In this document: positions 30,662 to 38,373 of the stretch, piece by piece
Layout of the letters: each line of letters starts with the position of its first letter
Position numbering within the stretch: position 1 is the first letter of the stretch
NCBI GenBank assembly: GCA_034430655.1
Contig: DAOUEC010000266.1
Coordinates: forward strand, 1-40,442
From: JAUWNP01 sp034430655
GTDB lineage: Bacteria; Chloroflexota; Anaerolineae; B4-G1
Direction of reading: 5' to 3'
Length of the DNA: 40,442 bases
Translations under genes and position numbers: made by a program
Notes under the pieces: generated by a model
Database searches by the model: none
What the model saw: the letters and a program-made list of their open reading frames with translations, nothing else
Told to the model about the DNA's origin: nothing

Positions 30662-31351
30662 CTACGTATTGGCCTCCAATGCCGCAGTCAATTGGTGATG
30701 TATGGCTGCCGGCAGTGGTTTGAGCCTTCCTGGCCCCCGCAGCCAGGCTTTCACCTTCTTGCCGTAGAAGGCTGGCATGGGCGAGGCGGTGGCATCCAAC
30801 GTGACGTCGGGATTGACGAAGACGATGGCCCCCCGCACTGGAACCTCGACGTTGGGCAGTTGGCTGGCCAGATGGCGCTCCAGTTTGTGCACCTGGCGCT
30901 CGGCCTCGAAGTGGGGAGCGCCCAGTCCTTCCTGGCCCGCGAACTGCCGGAAGAACTTGCCCCGCTGGCGGTGTTTCCACCGGCCATCCTGGTAAGTCAC
31001 CTGCCCTTCCTGCGCCTTGACCACGAACACGGTGCAGCCACCGGGTTCCAACAGGACGTGAGAGGCAGGGAGGATGTACTGCAGGAGCGTGTACCGGTCA
31101 TCCAGGCCCTTGAGGACTCTAGCCAGCGCGTCGTGGTGCGCGAGGGGGCTTGCGTAACGGTCGGCGAAGAAGCCCCCCACCACCGACAGGACCATGCCTA
31201 GCGTCACGCTCAGCAGCATTGGCACGAGCCACTCCGGTTTTGTGAAAGAGATGACCAGTCCGGCCAACAATGCCAGCAGCCCGGCCAGCGTCGTGTACCG
31301 GCCGACAAAACTCAGCACGCGGATATGGCGTTCGTTGCGAATAATGCGCAT
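30662..31351 (-). CDS. Membrane protein with NERD-like domain
   Basis: A 229-residue protein with two transmembrane helices (about 15-38 and 42-62: TTLAGLLALLAGLVISF; VPMLLSVTLGMVLSVVGGFF) and a cytoplasmic domain (about 85-215) resembling the NERD (nuclease-related) fold: LLQYILPASHVLLEPGGCTVFVVKAQEGQVTYQDGRW, then APHFEAERQVHKLERHL and VRGAIVFVNPDVTL. The E/D-xK catalytic pattern of NERD corresponds to VFVVKAQEG, where the Lys is kept. The gene starts 2 bp after the fabF stop, so it is probably translated in the fabF operon. NERD proteins have no settled function. Confidence 0.7.
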   Translation of the reverse strand: MRIIRNERHIRVLSFVGRYTTLAGLLALLAGLVISFTKPEWLVPMLLSVTLGMVLSVVGGFFADRYASPLAHHDALARVLKGLDDRYTLLQYILPASHVLLEPGGCTVFVVKAQEGQVTYQDGRWKHRQRGKFFRQFAGQEGLGAPHFEAERQVHKLERHLASQLPNVEVPVRGAIVFVNPDVTLDATASPMPAFYGKKVKAWLRGPGRLKPLPAAIHHQLTAALEANT

Positions 31352-31353
31352 TC

Positions 31354-32601
31354 TTACTCCTCGAAGCGGCCCGTCACCAGACAGGCATTCTGTCCGCCCA
31401 GGCCGAAGGAATTGGAGAGGGCGACGCGCGCGCCGGTTTTGCGCGCTCCCTCCGGTACGTAGTCCAGGTCGCACGCCGGGTCGGGTGTCTCCAGGTTGAT
31501 CGTTGGATGGATGATCCCCTGCTCCACTGTCAGTACGCACACAGCAGCCTCGATGGCTCCGGCTCCTCCCATCGCGTGGCCGATCATGGATTTGGTCGAA
31601 CTGATGGGGACCTCGTGGGCACGCTGGCCGAAGACGCGCTTGATCGCCCGCGTCTCGATCGGATCGCTGATCGGCGTGCTGCTGCCGTGGGCGTTGATGT
31701 AATCCACGTCGGCTGGCGTTAGACCGGCGTCCTCCAGCGCCCACTGCATGGCCCGACTGGCCCCCATGCCTGCCGGGTCTGGCTGTGCCACGTGGAAGGC
31801 ATCGGATGAGGAGGCGTAGCCTAGCACCTCGGCACGAGCGCGCGCTCCCCGCGCCCGGGCGTGTTCCAGCGCTTCCAGCACAAGTATCGCGCATCCCTCG
31901 CTGTAGACGAAACCGTCCCGCTCGGCGTCGAAGGGGCGGCTGGCTCGTTCCGGCTCGTCGTTGCGGGTGGAGAGTGCCCGCATGGCGCAGAAACCGGCGA
32001 TGGGAGCGAAGTGGATCAGCGCCTCCACCCCTCCGCAGATCACCACATCGGCCGCGCCACGACGGACGAGCTCGGCTGCCTCTCCCACGGCCTGTGTGCC
32101 TGTCGCGCAGGCGGCGACCACTGTGCTGATAGGTCCCCTGGCCCCAGCCCAGTGGCTCACGTGGTGAGAGGGCATGTTCGCTAAGGATGAGGTGATGACG
32201 AATGGATTGACATGCGCCAGCCCCTTGGCACGAAACGTGTCCACCCCCGCGATGGCACGATCGAGGCCCCCGACGCCGCTCCCAATCAGCACGCCCACGC
32301 GCTCTTCGTCGGCCAAAGGCAAGCCCAGGCCCGCGTCCGCCAGCGCCGCCTGGGCCGTCGCGACGGCCACCTGCGAGCAGCGCGCCATGCGCCGTGCTGC
32401 CTTGAAGTTGATGTACCGCGTGGGATCGAAGCCCTTCAGTTCGCCGGCGATGCGTACAGGCAGCCCCGAGGCGTCAAACTGGGTGATAGGGCCGACGCCG
32501 GAGCGCCCGGCCAGCAGCCCCTCCCAGGTCTCCTCCAGCGTCAGACCCAGGGGGGTCATCGCCCCCATGCCGGTGACGACGACGCGCCTGCATGTGTTCA
32601 T
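31354..32601 (-). CDS. fabF: 3-oxoacyl-ACP synthase II (FabF)
   Basis: Condenses acyl-ACP with malonyl-ACP in fatty acid elongation. The 415-residue protein has the thiolase fold with the Cys-His-His triad: C165 in VVAACATGTQ, H305 in INAHGSSTP and H342 in SMIGHAMGGAG. The start MNTCRRVVVTGMGAMTPLG and C-terminal SNSFGLGGQNACLV are standard. It overlaps plsX by 4 bp (ATGA) and is followed immediately by the NERD-like gene. Its ACP partner is encoded at 22032-22277. Confidence 0.95.
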   Translation of the reverse strand: MNTCRRVVVTGMGAMTPLGLTLEETWEGLLAGRSGVGPITQFDASGLPVRIAGELKGFDPTRYINFKAARRMARCSQVAVATAQAALADAGLGLPLADEERVGVLIGSGVGGLDRAIAGVDTFRAKGLAHVNPFVITSSLANMPSHHVSHWAGARGPISTVVAACATGTQAVGEAAELVRRGAADVVICGGVEALIHFAPIAGFCAMRALSTRNDEPERASRPFDAERDGFVYSEGCAILVLEALEHARARGARARAEVLGYASSSDAFHVAQPDPAGMGASRAMQWALEDAGLTPADVDYINAHGSSTPISDPIETRAIKRVFGQRAHEVPISSTKSMIGHAMGGAGAIEAAVCVLTVEQGIIHPTINLETPDPACDLDYVPEGARKTGARVALSNSFGLGGQNACLVTGRFEE

Positions 32602-33596
32602 CCCTGCTCCTCCGTCAGCCCGTCGCGGATCGCTTCCACTACCCTGCCTTGCACTGCTTTGCGTGCCTGCCCGATACTGTTCTTGATTGCGCGGGCGTTG
32701 GAGCGCCCGTGGGCCACGATCACCACGCCGTTGACGCCCAGCAGCGGCCCCCCACCGACCTCGAAGGGGTCCACCCGCCGCGCCACGCGGCTGAAGGCCG
32801 GTTTTGCCAACAGTCCACCCACAGCCGTCAGCGGGCTGGCTTTGATCTCATCCCGGATGAGGTCGGTCAGCATCTTGGCCGTGGCTTCGGTTGTCTTGAT
32901 GAAGACGTTGCCAGTGAAGCCATCGGTGACGATGACGTCGGCGTGACAGGCCTGCGCCTCCTTGGGCTCGACGTTGCCGATGAAGTTCAGGCCGGAGCCG
33001 GTCAGCAGTTTGTAGGCCTCTTTGACCAGTGTGTTCCCCTTACCTGGTTCCTCGCCGTTGGAGAGGAGTGCCACGCGGGGCCTGGTGCAGCCCAGCACCG
33101 CCCGTGCGTAGATGTCGCCCATCAGTGCGAACTGGAGCAGGTATTCGGGCCGGCAGTCGGCGTTGGCACCGATGTCGAGCGCGACGACGCGGCCGGCGGG
33201 CAATGGCAGGATCGTGGCCAACGCCGGGCGCTTCACGCCCCGGATGCGCTGCAGGGTATGCAGCGTGGCCACCGCCAGCACGCCGCCCGTGTTGCCAGCG
33301 GTCACGTAACCGTCGGCCTGGCCATCGCGCACCAGGTTCATCCCCACGTGCATCGAGGAGTCCTTCTTCGCCCGTGCGGCCCGGGCCGGCTCGTCGTCCA
33401 TCTCGATGACCTCGGCAGCGTGGACGATCTCCAGTTTGAGCCCGGCGGTATTGTGGCGCGCCAGTTCTTGCCGGATCATCTCTTCGCGTCCGACGAGGAT
33501 GATCTCATCACCCCATTCCCGCGCCGCCATCACTGCTCCAGCGACGTCGGGGGTCGGGTAGTTATCAGAACCCATTGCGTCGAGGACGATTCTCAT
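32598..33596 (-). CDS. plsX: Phosphate acyltransferase PlsX
   Basis: Makes acyl-phosphate from acyl-ACP and orthophosphate, the acyl donor for PlsY (1390-2007). The 332-residue protein has the MRIVLDAMGSDNYPTPDVAGA start, VTAGNTGGVLAVAT, LDIGANADCRPEYLLQFALMG and LLSNGEEPGKGN, then VTDGFTGNVFIKTTEA, all typical. It is the first gene of an operon with fabF and the NERD-like gene. Upstream, the 232-bp gap 33597-33828 contains a TATATA-like -10 (33610s, minus strand) and the short palindrome CACCGGTG, but no clear -35. Confidence 0.95.
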   Translation of the reverse strand: MRIVLDAMGSDNYPTPDVAGAVMAAREWGDEIILVGREEMIRQELARHNTAGLKLEIVHAAEVIEMDDEPARAARAKKDSSMHVGMNLVRDGQADGYVTAGNTGGVLAVATLHTLQRIRGVKRPALATILPLPAGRVVALDIGANADCRPEYLLQFALMGDIYARAVLGCTRPRVALLSNGEEPGKGNTLVKEAYKLLTGSGLNFIGNVEPKEAQACHADVIVTDGFTGNVFIKTTEATAKMLTDLIRDEIKASPLTAVGGLLAKPAFSRVARRVDPFEVGGGPLLGVNGVVIVAHGRSNARAIKNSIGQARKAVQGRVVEAIRDGLTEEQG

Positions 33597-33828
33597 GCTT
33601 CTATTTCTTATATAGAGTGTAACACCAAGGCCGGCTCACCGGTGTGCTTGCCGGTCGTGCTTACGGTTGGGCTACGGCCCAAATCTAAACCTGATATTGA
33701 TCCCGCTGGTCGCAATTCCAGGGATTGTACACTGACTACCCAACCCGTGCAAGTGCCCGTACGTGCAGTCTTCGACGCCGGAACTGACCGGGAGGGAGAC
33801 GTACGCCTGGAGGCGGTATACGTCCACT

Positions 33829-34266
33829 TCAGGCCACCGCTTTCGTCCGCTCGCCGATGATTTTGACCAGGACGCGCTTCCTGCGCCGGCCGTCGAACTC
33901 CCCGTAGAAGATCTGTTCCCAGGGACCGAAGTCCAGCCGGCCATTTGTGATCGCGACGACGACCTCACGGCCCATGACTTGTCTCTTCAGGTGAGCGTCG
34001 CCATTATCCTCGCCAGTGCGGTTGTGGCAGTAGCGGCTGATGGGCTCGTGGGGGGCCAGTTCCTCCAGCCAATCCTCGTAGTCCTGATGGAGTCCGCGTT
34101 CATCGTCGTTGATGAACACCGAGGCGGTGATGTGCATCGCGTTCACCAGGGCCAGTCCCTCCTGGATGCCGCTTTCCCGCAAGCACGCTTCAACTTTGGG
34201 CGTGATGTTGATGAATGCCCGGCGACTGGGGACGTTGAACCAGAGTTCTTTTCGATAGCTTTTCAT
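33829..34266 (-). CDS. YjbQ family (UPF0047) protein
   Basis: A 145-residue member of the YjbQ/UPF0047 family, single-domain enzymes with a conserved His/Glu metal site reported to have weak thiamine-phosphate synthase activity; the physiological role is uncertain. The family signature is seen as NAMHITASVFINDDE, HNRTGEDNGDAHLKRQVMGRE and GRLDFGPWEQIFYGEFDGRRRKRVLVKI. The ATG at 34266 follows GGAGGAGG. Monocistronic. The next 290 bp (34267-34556) contain no gene that I can support. Confidence 0.93.
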   Translation of the reverse strand: MKSYRKELWFNVPSRRAFINITPKVEACLRESGIQEGLALVNAMHITASVFINDDERGLHQDYEDWLEELAPHEPISRYCHNRTGEDNGDAHLKRQVMGREVVVAITNGRLDFGPWEQIFYGEFDGRRRKRVLVKIIGERTKAVA

Positions 34267-34556
34267 CAGGGGGGTTCCTCCTCCATGCTACGTTTTACGT
34301 CGCGCTGATTGTACCCCGCCCCGCCCGCCTGTGCAAGTCGTCCCGTGCGGGGATTTCGAAGCAGGTCAATTATATACGCACATGAGTCAATAGCTCGCAT
34401 AATATGCTCGCAGTCCCCATCTCGGGGGCGGCCCATGCAAGGCGATGCTTGGCGTGAGACGCCCCCGGGGACGGGGCCTGAGAGCAATGTGGGCTGGACG
34501 GCGCCTCCGACCTGCAGCGGCTGGGCCGGTCTGCGTGGTCTGGCTGGCTTGCTGGG

Positions 34557-34584
34557 TTGACAAGTGGGGCAAGGGGGGTATAAT
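34557..34584 (+). promoter_or_regulatory. Sigma-70 promoter of tRNA-Leu
   Basis: TTGACA (34557-34562), 16-bp spacer, TATAAT (34579-34584), 9 bp before the tRNA 5' end. Fully consensus hexamers. Confidence 0.85.
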
Positions 34585-34593
34585 AATTGGCGA

Positions 34594-34676
34594 GCCCCGG
34601 TGGCGGAATAGGCATACGCGGCAGGTTGAGGGCCTGTGCCTTTTTAGGCGTGCTGGTTCGAATCCAGTCCGGGGCA
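34594..34676 (+). tRNA. tRNA-Leu (anticodon GAG)
   Basis: Class II tRNA: acceptor GCCCCGG/CCGGGGC, D-arm GTGGCGGAATAGGCATACGC, anticodon arm around TTGAGGG with anticodon GAG, long variable arm, T-arm CTGG-TTCGAAT-CCAG, discriminator A. It marks the left border of an accessory region. Confidence 0.95.
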
Positions 34677-34684
34677 TCGTTATG

Positions 34685-34734
34685 TGAGTAGGATGTGTTA
34701 TTAATCACTGTTATTTGCATATGCAACCTACTCA
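34685..34734. repeat. Nested inverted repeats just after tRNA-Leu
   Basis: 8-bp arms TGAGTAGG (34685-34692) and CCTACTCA (34727-34734) enclose 34 bp, with a perfect 12-bp palindrome TTGCATATGCAA (34715-34726) abutting the right arm. The surrounding 34735-34869 holds a G/C hairpin (GCGGGGA-CCT-TCCCCGC, near 34775) without a T tract. Function unknown; recombinase or excisionase sites next to tRNA genes have this look. Confidence 0.45.
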
Positions 34735-34869
34735 AGAGATCACCATATCTATGGCCGCGATGCGAGGGCGGGGACCTTCCCCGCTCTATTTCCGACTTTC
34801 CCACACAACACTTCTGCCCTGAAATCCTCCCCGCGCCAGCATCAAGACAAAGGCACGGCACGCCTTGGC

Positions 34870-34903
34870 TTGACACCCATGTTTTTCGCCAGTATAATGG
34901 CGA
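34870..34903 (+). promoter_or_regulatory. Promoter and operator of the toxin-antitoxin pair
   Basis: TTGACA (34870-34875), 17-bp spacer, TATAAT (34893-34898): a consensus promoter 18 bp before the start at 34916. The inverted repeat TCGCCA-N6-TGGCGA (34886-34903) is centred on the -10 box, a placement suited to autorepression by the antitoxin or the complex. Confidence 0.75.
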
Positions 34904-34915
34904 TAGGGGTGACGA

Positions 34916-35347
34916 ATGACCTATGATATTCAAATCACCGAGGATACGTATAGTCTGCTGCGCAGGCGTTCACACGAGATGGAACGTGATCCGGACGAAT
35001 TGGCCGACGAGGTGCTGCGTGCGCATCTGTCCCCCGCTCATCCCTACATCGAGATGGTCACTACCCGTTCCGGCCCGAAGGCGATGATTAAAGGCACCCG
35101 CATCGCTGTGAGTACCATCGTTGGCTATATTCGGTTGAGTGAGTCCCCTGAGTCCATCGCGCAGAGTGTCTTGCCTCATCTCACGTTGGCGCAGATTCAC
35201 GACGCGCTCAGTTACTACTACGACCATCAGGGTGAGATTGAGGCCGAGTTGGCCTACAATACCGAGGCTGCCTCTCAGGCACGATTGCGCGAGCGCCTGG
35301 GCGAGGCTGCTTTCCTCCGCCTGACTGGGCAGGTCGCGCAACCGTGA
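34916..35347 (+). CDS. DUF433-type antitoxin
   Basis: A 143-residue protein. The N-terminal part (1-40) is a small DNA-binding-like segment (YDIQITEDTYSLLRRRSHEMERDPDELADEVLRAHL), resembling ribbon-helix-helix antitoxins. The DUF433 domain (about 48-110) shows KAMIKGTRIAVSTIVGYIRLSESPESIAQSVLPHLTLAQIHDALSYYYDH, the typical helix-turn-helix-like signature. It is paired with a DUF5615 gene by a 4-bp overlap, the standard arrangement of this predicted type II toxin-antitoxin family. The AGGGG site precedes the ATG. Confidence 0.88.
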   Translation: MTYDIQITEDTYSLLRRRSHEMERDPDELADEVLRAHLSPAHPYIEMVTTRSGPKAMIKGTRIAVSTIVGYIRLSESPESIAQSVLPHLTLAQIHDALSYYYDHQGEIEAELAYNTEAASQARLRERLGEAAFLRLTGQVAQP

Positions 35348-35709
35348 CCGGTCCTGTCCCCATCAAACTCTACCTCGACGAGCATATCTGGAGCGGGTTG
35401 CCCCAGGCACTGGCTCAACGTGGTTATGATGCCGCACATGCCTGTGCTCTGGACCACATTGCCTGGGAGGATAGCGATCACCTGGCCTATGCTGCTGAGC
35501 AGGGCCGGGCTGTCCTCACGTTCAACACTGCCGACTTCGAATTGCTGGCGGCCGAGTGGTTCTTTGCCGGTAAAGAGCACGCCGGCATCATTATGTCGGA
35601 CCAGATCCCTATCGGCGAGTTACTTCGGCGCACTGAGCGGCTGCTTCAGCGCGTTTCAGCCGATGAGATGCACAATTCCTTGCGCTACCTTCAAGCCTAC
35701 AAGTTATGA
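35344..35709 (+). CDS. DUF5615 PIN-like toxin
   Basis: A 121-residue PIN-like (Mut7-C-type) predicted ribonuclease. Acidic residues of the site are visible in IKLYLDEHIWSGLPQAL, HIAWEDSDHLAYAAEQGRAVLTFNTADFELLA and IIMSDQIPIGELLRR. The order LDEH ... ED/D ... NTADF matches the family. It starts with GTG overlapping the antitoxin stop (GTGA), indicating coupled translation. Toxicity is inferred from family and context only. Confidence 0.87.
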   Translation: MTGPVPIKLYLDEHIWSGLPQALAQRGYDAAHACALDHIAWEDSDHLAYAAEQGRAVLTFNTADFELLAAEWFFAGKEHAGIIMSDQIPIGELLRRTERLLQRVSADEMHNSLRYLQAYKL

Positions 35710-35865
35710 ATGCCTGCCCGACCGCAGTGGTCGGAGAATAGTGGTCTTGCCCAAGGACTGGTAGCCGAGTGTGACGAGGGCTACGGCAATCGGACATTCA
35801 AGGCCTGAATGATGTAGGATGCTTCAGCAACTGCAGGAACCGGGCCAGGGCGGTGCGTGGCAAGT

Positions 35866-35889
35866 GCCCCGGAGCCCAGTCCGGGGCAT
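35866..35889. repeat. Hairpin sharing 14 bp with the tRNA-Leu 3' end (possible att remnant)
   Basis: GCCCCGGA-GCCCAG-TCCGGGGC forms an 8-bp stem. Positions 35876-35889 (CCAGTCCGGGGCAT) are identical to 34664-34677 at the 3' end of tRNA-Leu, and the left arm equals the tRNA 5' acceptor strand. The direct repeat brackets the toxin-antitoxin pair. Part of the match follows from the stem itself, so an att origin is not proven. Confidence 0.4.
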
Positions 35890-35915
35890 ATTTACCGCGC
35901 ATTTTGTTTTGGCGA

Positions 35916-35939
35916 AGCCCCCTGGTTGAGGGGGCTTTG
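35916..35939 (+). terminator. Terminator-like hairpin
   Basis: AGCCCCC / GGGGGCT stem of 7 bp with loop TGGTTGA, followed by TTGG. The T tract is weak. It could end transcription from the toxin-antitoxin operon. Confidence 0.5.
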
Positions 35940-35948
35940 GTCTAGTTA

Positions 35949-36072
35949 TAACGAACCGTTCGAGGAGAAGATGGCGCGGTTGACGGCGAAACTGGAGGCG
36001 CAATTTGCCGAAAGCGCACGCCTGGAGGCCGCAATTCGGGGAAACTTGAGGACGCTAGAGGACCAGGGATAA
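35949..36072 (+). pseudogene. C-terminal relic of a type I DNA methylase (HsdM)
   Basis: The plus-strand frame reads YNEPFEEKMARL, TAKLEAQFAESARLEAA and then IRGNLRTL before the stop at 36072. This is the C-terminal coiled-coil tail of a common HsdM/N-6 DNA methylase subtype. No methylase core precedes it, so only about 40 codons survive. It differs from the C-terminus of the intact HsdM at 36854-38359 and points to a second type I system that once stood here. Confidence 0.6.
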
Positions 36073-36082
36073 CGCTGTGCTG

Positions 36083-36516
36083 TTACCGCCACTTTGACGG
36101 TCGTCGCAGGACAAAACCATTGGCTTTGACGACTTGATCGGGGAACACGCTTTTGGCAAGCACGATTCGGTCGAGGTGGAGGCAAACGTCGCTGGCGTTC
36201 TTGAGTGCATTGGAATGTCGTTTGGGTGGAAACACGACGATCACGCGCTTATGAGGAAACAGTTGCTTGACTTTTTTGACTGGGCCAACGAGGTCGCCAT
36301 CAGCAGAGATAAGCAACGCGACGTCGAAGTTGTCCTGGAAAGCGTCAGTTAACAGTTTCACAGCAATGTTCACGTCGGTCATTTTCTCGTGATGTGTCGT
36401 GTACATATGGCCACAGTTCCGACACGTGATCTTGTCCGCGAGGTAGTGCCCGTAGTAGATATGGAGATCAGGCAGCGTGTCCAGGGCTTCGAGGAACGTG
36501 GTCTTTTGATCATAAA
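36083..36516 (-). pseudogene. NYN-domain nuclease-like gene, N-terminus missing
   Basis: The open frame has family residues from LYDQKTTFLEALDTLPDL onwards, then HIYYGHYLADKITCRNCGH, EKMTDVNIAVKLLTDAF, ALLISADGDLVGPV and VIVVFPPKRHSNAL. These match the LabA/NYN (PIN-like) ribonuclease family, including the conserved EKxTDVN and SADGD acidic segments. The first 30-40 residues with the DxxN motif are absent. Upstream the frame stays open to 36619 but has no ATG, GTG or TTG and crosses two stem-loops (36523-36566). Internal starts at 36406 or 36382 would give only half a domain. It looks like a truncated gene. Confidence 0.65.
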
Positions 36517-36522
36517 GGGACA

Positions 36523-36566
36523 GCCCCCCTTGCGGGGGGCGTCGGGCCGGAGATGCTATCTCCGGC
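36523..36566. repeat. Two adjacent stem-loops at a gene breakpoint
   Basis: GCCCCCC-TTGC-GGGGGGC (36523-36540) followed 5 bp later by GCCGGAGAT-GCT-ATCTCCGGC (36546-36566, 9-bp stem). They lie exactly where the NYN reading frame loses homology, suggesting an inserted palindromic element. Confidence 0.6.
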
Positions 36567-36853
36567 GGGGTTAATCTAAGCTTACCACATTTTGTGATAC
36601 AGTCAACTGTTTGAGGTCATCGTCTACAGCACCCAACTGACCGACACCGCCCGCATCCACGTCGAACTGTACTGATGGACACCTACGCCCCTGACCTGGT
36701 TGAGACGCTGACCATCACTGCCGCTGGCCCTCCCGCCAGGCGACAATGTCGCGGCCCCGTTCGCTGCCCGCTGCGCCCAGGTGCTTGGCACGCTTGCATC
36801 CCTCGCGCTCTCTGATCCACCTGAGAGGTCAAACGACAGGTATACCATCCGCG
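36567..36853. other. Stretch with gene debris only
   Basis: No intact gene. The plus strand contains a short frame FEVIVYSTQLTDTARIHVELY with stop at about 36676 and an ATG overlapping it (TGATG) that opens MDTYAPDLVETLTITAAG before drifting into low-complexity sequence. I cannot name the parent gene. The region follows the stop of hsdM. Confidence 0.4.
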
Positions 36854-38359
36854 CTACTTCTCTAAATCCTCCGCAATCGCGCGGAACTGCTCCAACGCTG
36901 CCTCCAGATCGTCTACGATCTCTGCCGCCAGGATGTCTGGGTCGGGGAGGTTGGCCGTCTCCTCCAGCGACTCGTCCCGCAGCCAGAAGATGTCGAGGTT
37001 GACCTTGTCCCGCGCCATCAATTCCTCGTAGGGGAAGCCACGCCAGCGGCCCTCCGGGTTCTCCTCCGACCACGTGGCCGTGCGCTCGTACCGGTTGGCC
37101 GGGTTGTAGCAGGCGACGAACTCGTCCAGGTCGGCGCGGGTGAGGGGGTTCTGCTTGAGCGTGAAGTTCATGTTCGTCCGCAGATCGTAGATCCACAGCG
37201 TCTTGGTCCACGGGGTCGCGCTGGCGGGCTTGCGGTCGAAGAAGAGGACGTTGGCCTTGACGCCCTGGGCGTAGAAGATGCCGGTGGGCAGCCGCAGCAG
37301 CGTGTGCACGTCGCACTCGTGGAGCAGCCTGCGCCGCACCGTCTCGCCCGCGCCGCCCTCGAACAGGACGTTGTCGGGCACGACGACGGCCGCACGGCCA
37401 TTGATCTTGAGGATGGTCTTGACGTGCTGGACGAAGTTGAGTTGCTTGTTGCTGGTCGAGGTCGAGAAGTCATCGCGGACGACAGTCTGCGACTCGCGGC
37501 GGATCTCGCCCTCCTCGGTGACGTAGGTGACGCTGCTCTTCTTGCCGAAGGGTGGGTTGGTGAGCACCATGTCGAACCGCTCGCCGGGGTCGGCGGCCAG
37601 CGAATCGCCCACGTGGATCGGGCTGCGGCCGCCATTGGCCCCGCCTGCGGTGAGCGTAGCCGAACCGATGCCGCGCAGGTAGAGGTTCATCACGCACAGC
37701 CGCGCGGCGTTATCCACGATCTCCCAGCCGTGCAGCGCCTCGTGGTTGAGGTGATGCCACTGGTCGCGGTCGAGCGGGCCGTGGTGCGCGGCGATGTAGT
37801 CGTGGGCGGCGATGAGGAAGCCGCCGGTGCCGCAGGCCGGGTCGCATAAGGTCTGGCCGGGGCGGGGGGCCATCACGTCCACCATCGCCCGGATGAGGGG
37901 ACGCGGCGTGAAGTACTGCCCCGCGCCCGACTTGATGTCCTGGGCGTTCTTCTCCAGCAACCCCTCGTAGATCTCGCCCTTGACGTCTATGCCCAGGCCC
38001 ACCCAGGTCTCGCCGTCAATCAGGTTGATCAGGCGGCGCAGTTTGGCCGGGTCCTGGATGCGGTTCTGCGCCTTGCGGAAGATGACGGGGATGAGGCCCG
38101 ACCCCTGGCCCAGTTCGGCCAGCACCGTGCGGTAGTACCGCTCCAGTTCGTCGCCTTCGAGGCCGCGCAGGCTGGCCCAACTGTACTCCGGCGGGATACT
38201 GCTGACCTTGCCGAACTCGCGCTCCTGCTCGTCGGCCATCTTGAGGAAGAGCAGGTAGGTGAGTTGCTCGACGTAATCGCCGTAGGAGACGCCGTCGTCG
38301 CGCAGGACGTTGCAGTAGTTCCACAACCGTTGGACGATGGTGGCGGATTCGTTTGCCAA
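36854..38359 (-). CDS. hsdM: Type I restriction-modification methyltransferase subunit HsdM
   Basis: N6-adenine methyltransferase subunit, 501 residues. The N-terminal helical domain begins ATIVQRLWNYCNVLRDDGVSYGDYVEQLTYLLFLKMADE. The catalytic domain has the GQYFTPRPLIRAMVDVM lead-in, SAM motif I DPACGTGGFL and catalytic motif IV LTNPPFGKK. The C-terminal tail EIVDDLEAALEQF is coiled. The start is TTG at 38359, after AAGGAGAAAGGA; no ATG fits. It is the fourth gene of the cluster hsdS, orf110, orf85, hsdM, 14 bp after orf85. hsdR is not in the window. Confidence 0.92.
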   Translation of the reverse strand: MANESATIVQRLWNYCNVLRDDGVSYGDYVEQLTYLLFLKMADEQEREFGKVSSIPPEYSWASLRGLEGDELERYYRTVLAELGQGSGLIPVIFRKAQNRIQDPAKLRRLINLIDGETWVGLGIDVKGEIYEGLLEKNAQDIKSGAGQYFTPRPLIRAMVDVMAPRPGQTLCDPACGTGGFLIAAHDYIAAHHGPLDRDQWHHLNHEALHGWEIVDNAARLCVMNLYLRGIGSATLTAGGANGGRSPIHVGDSLAADPGERFDMVLTNPPFGKKSSVTYVTEEGEIRRESQTVVRDDFSTSTSNKQLNFVQHVKTILKINGRAAVVVPDNVLFEGGAGETVRRRLLHECDVHTLLRLPTGIFYAQGVKANVLFFDRKPASATPWTKTLWIYDLRTNMNFTLKQNPLTRADLDEFVACYNPANRYERTATWSEENPEGRWRGFPYEELMARDKVNLDIFWLRDESLEETANLPDPDILAAEIVDDLEAALEQFRAIAEDLEK

Positions 38360-38373
38360 GTTCCTTTCTCCTT

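Larger units (their letters stand above)
35710..35948. other. Intergenic stretch with no intact gene
   Basis: About 240 bp after the toxin gene. No ORF of recognisable family is present. It contains the hairpin 35866-35889, which shares 14 bp with the tRNA-Leu 3' end, and the terminator-like hairpin 35916-35939. Confidence 0.6.
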
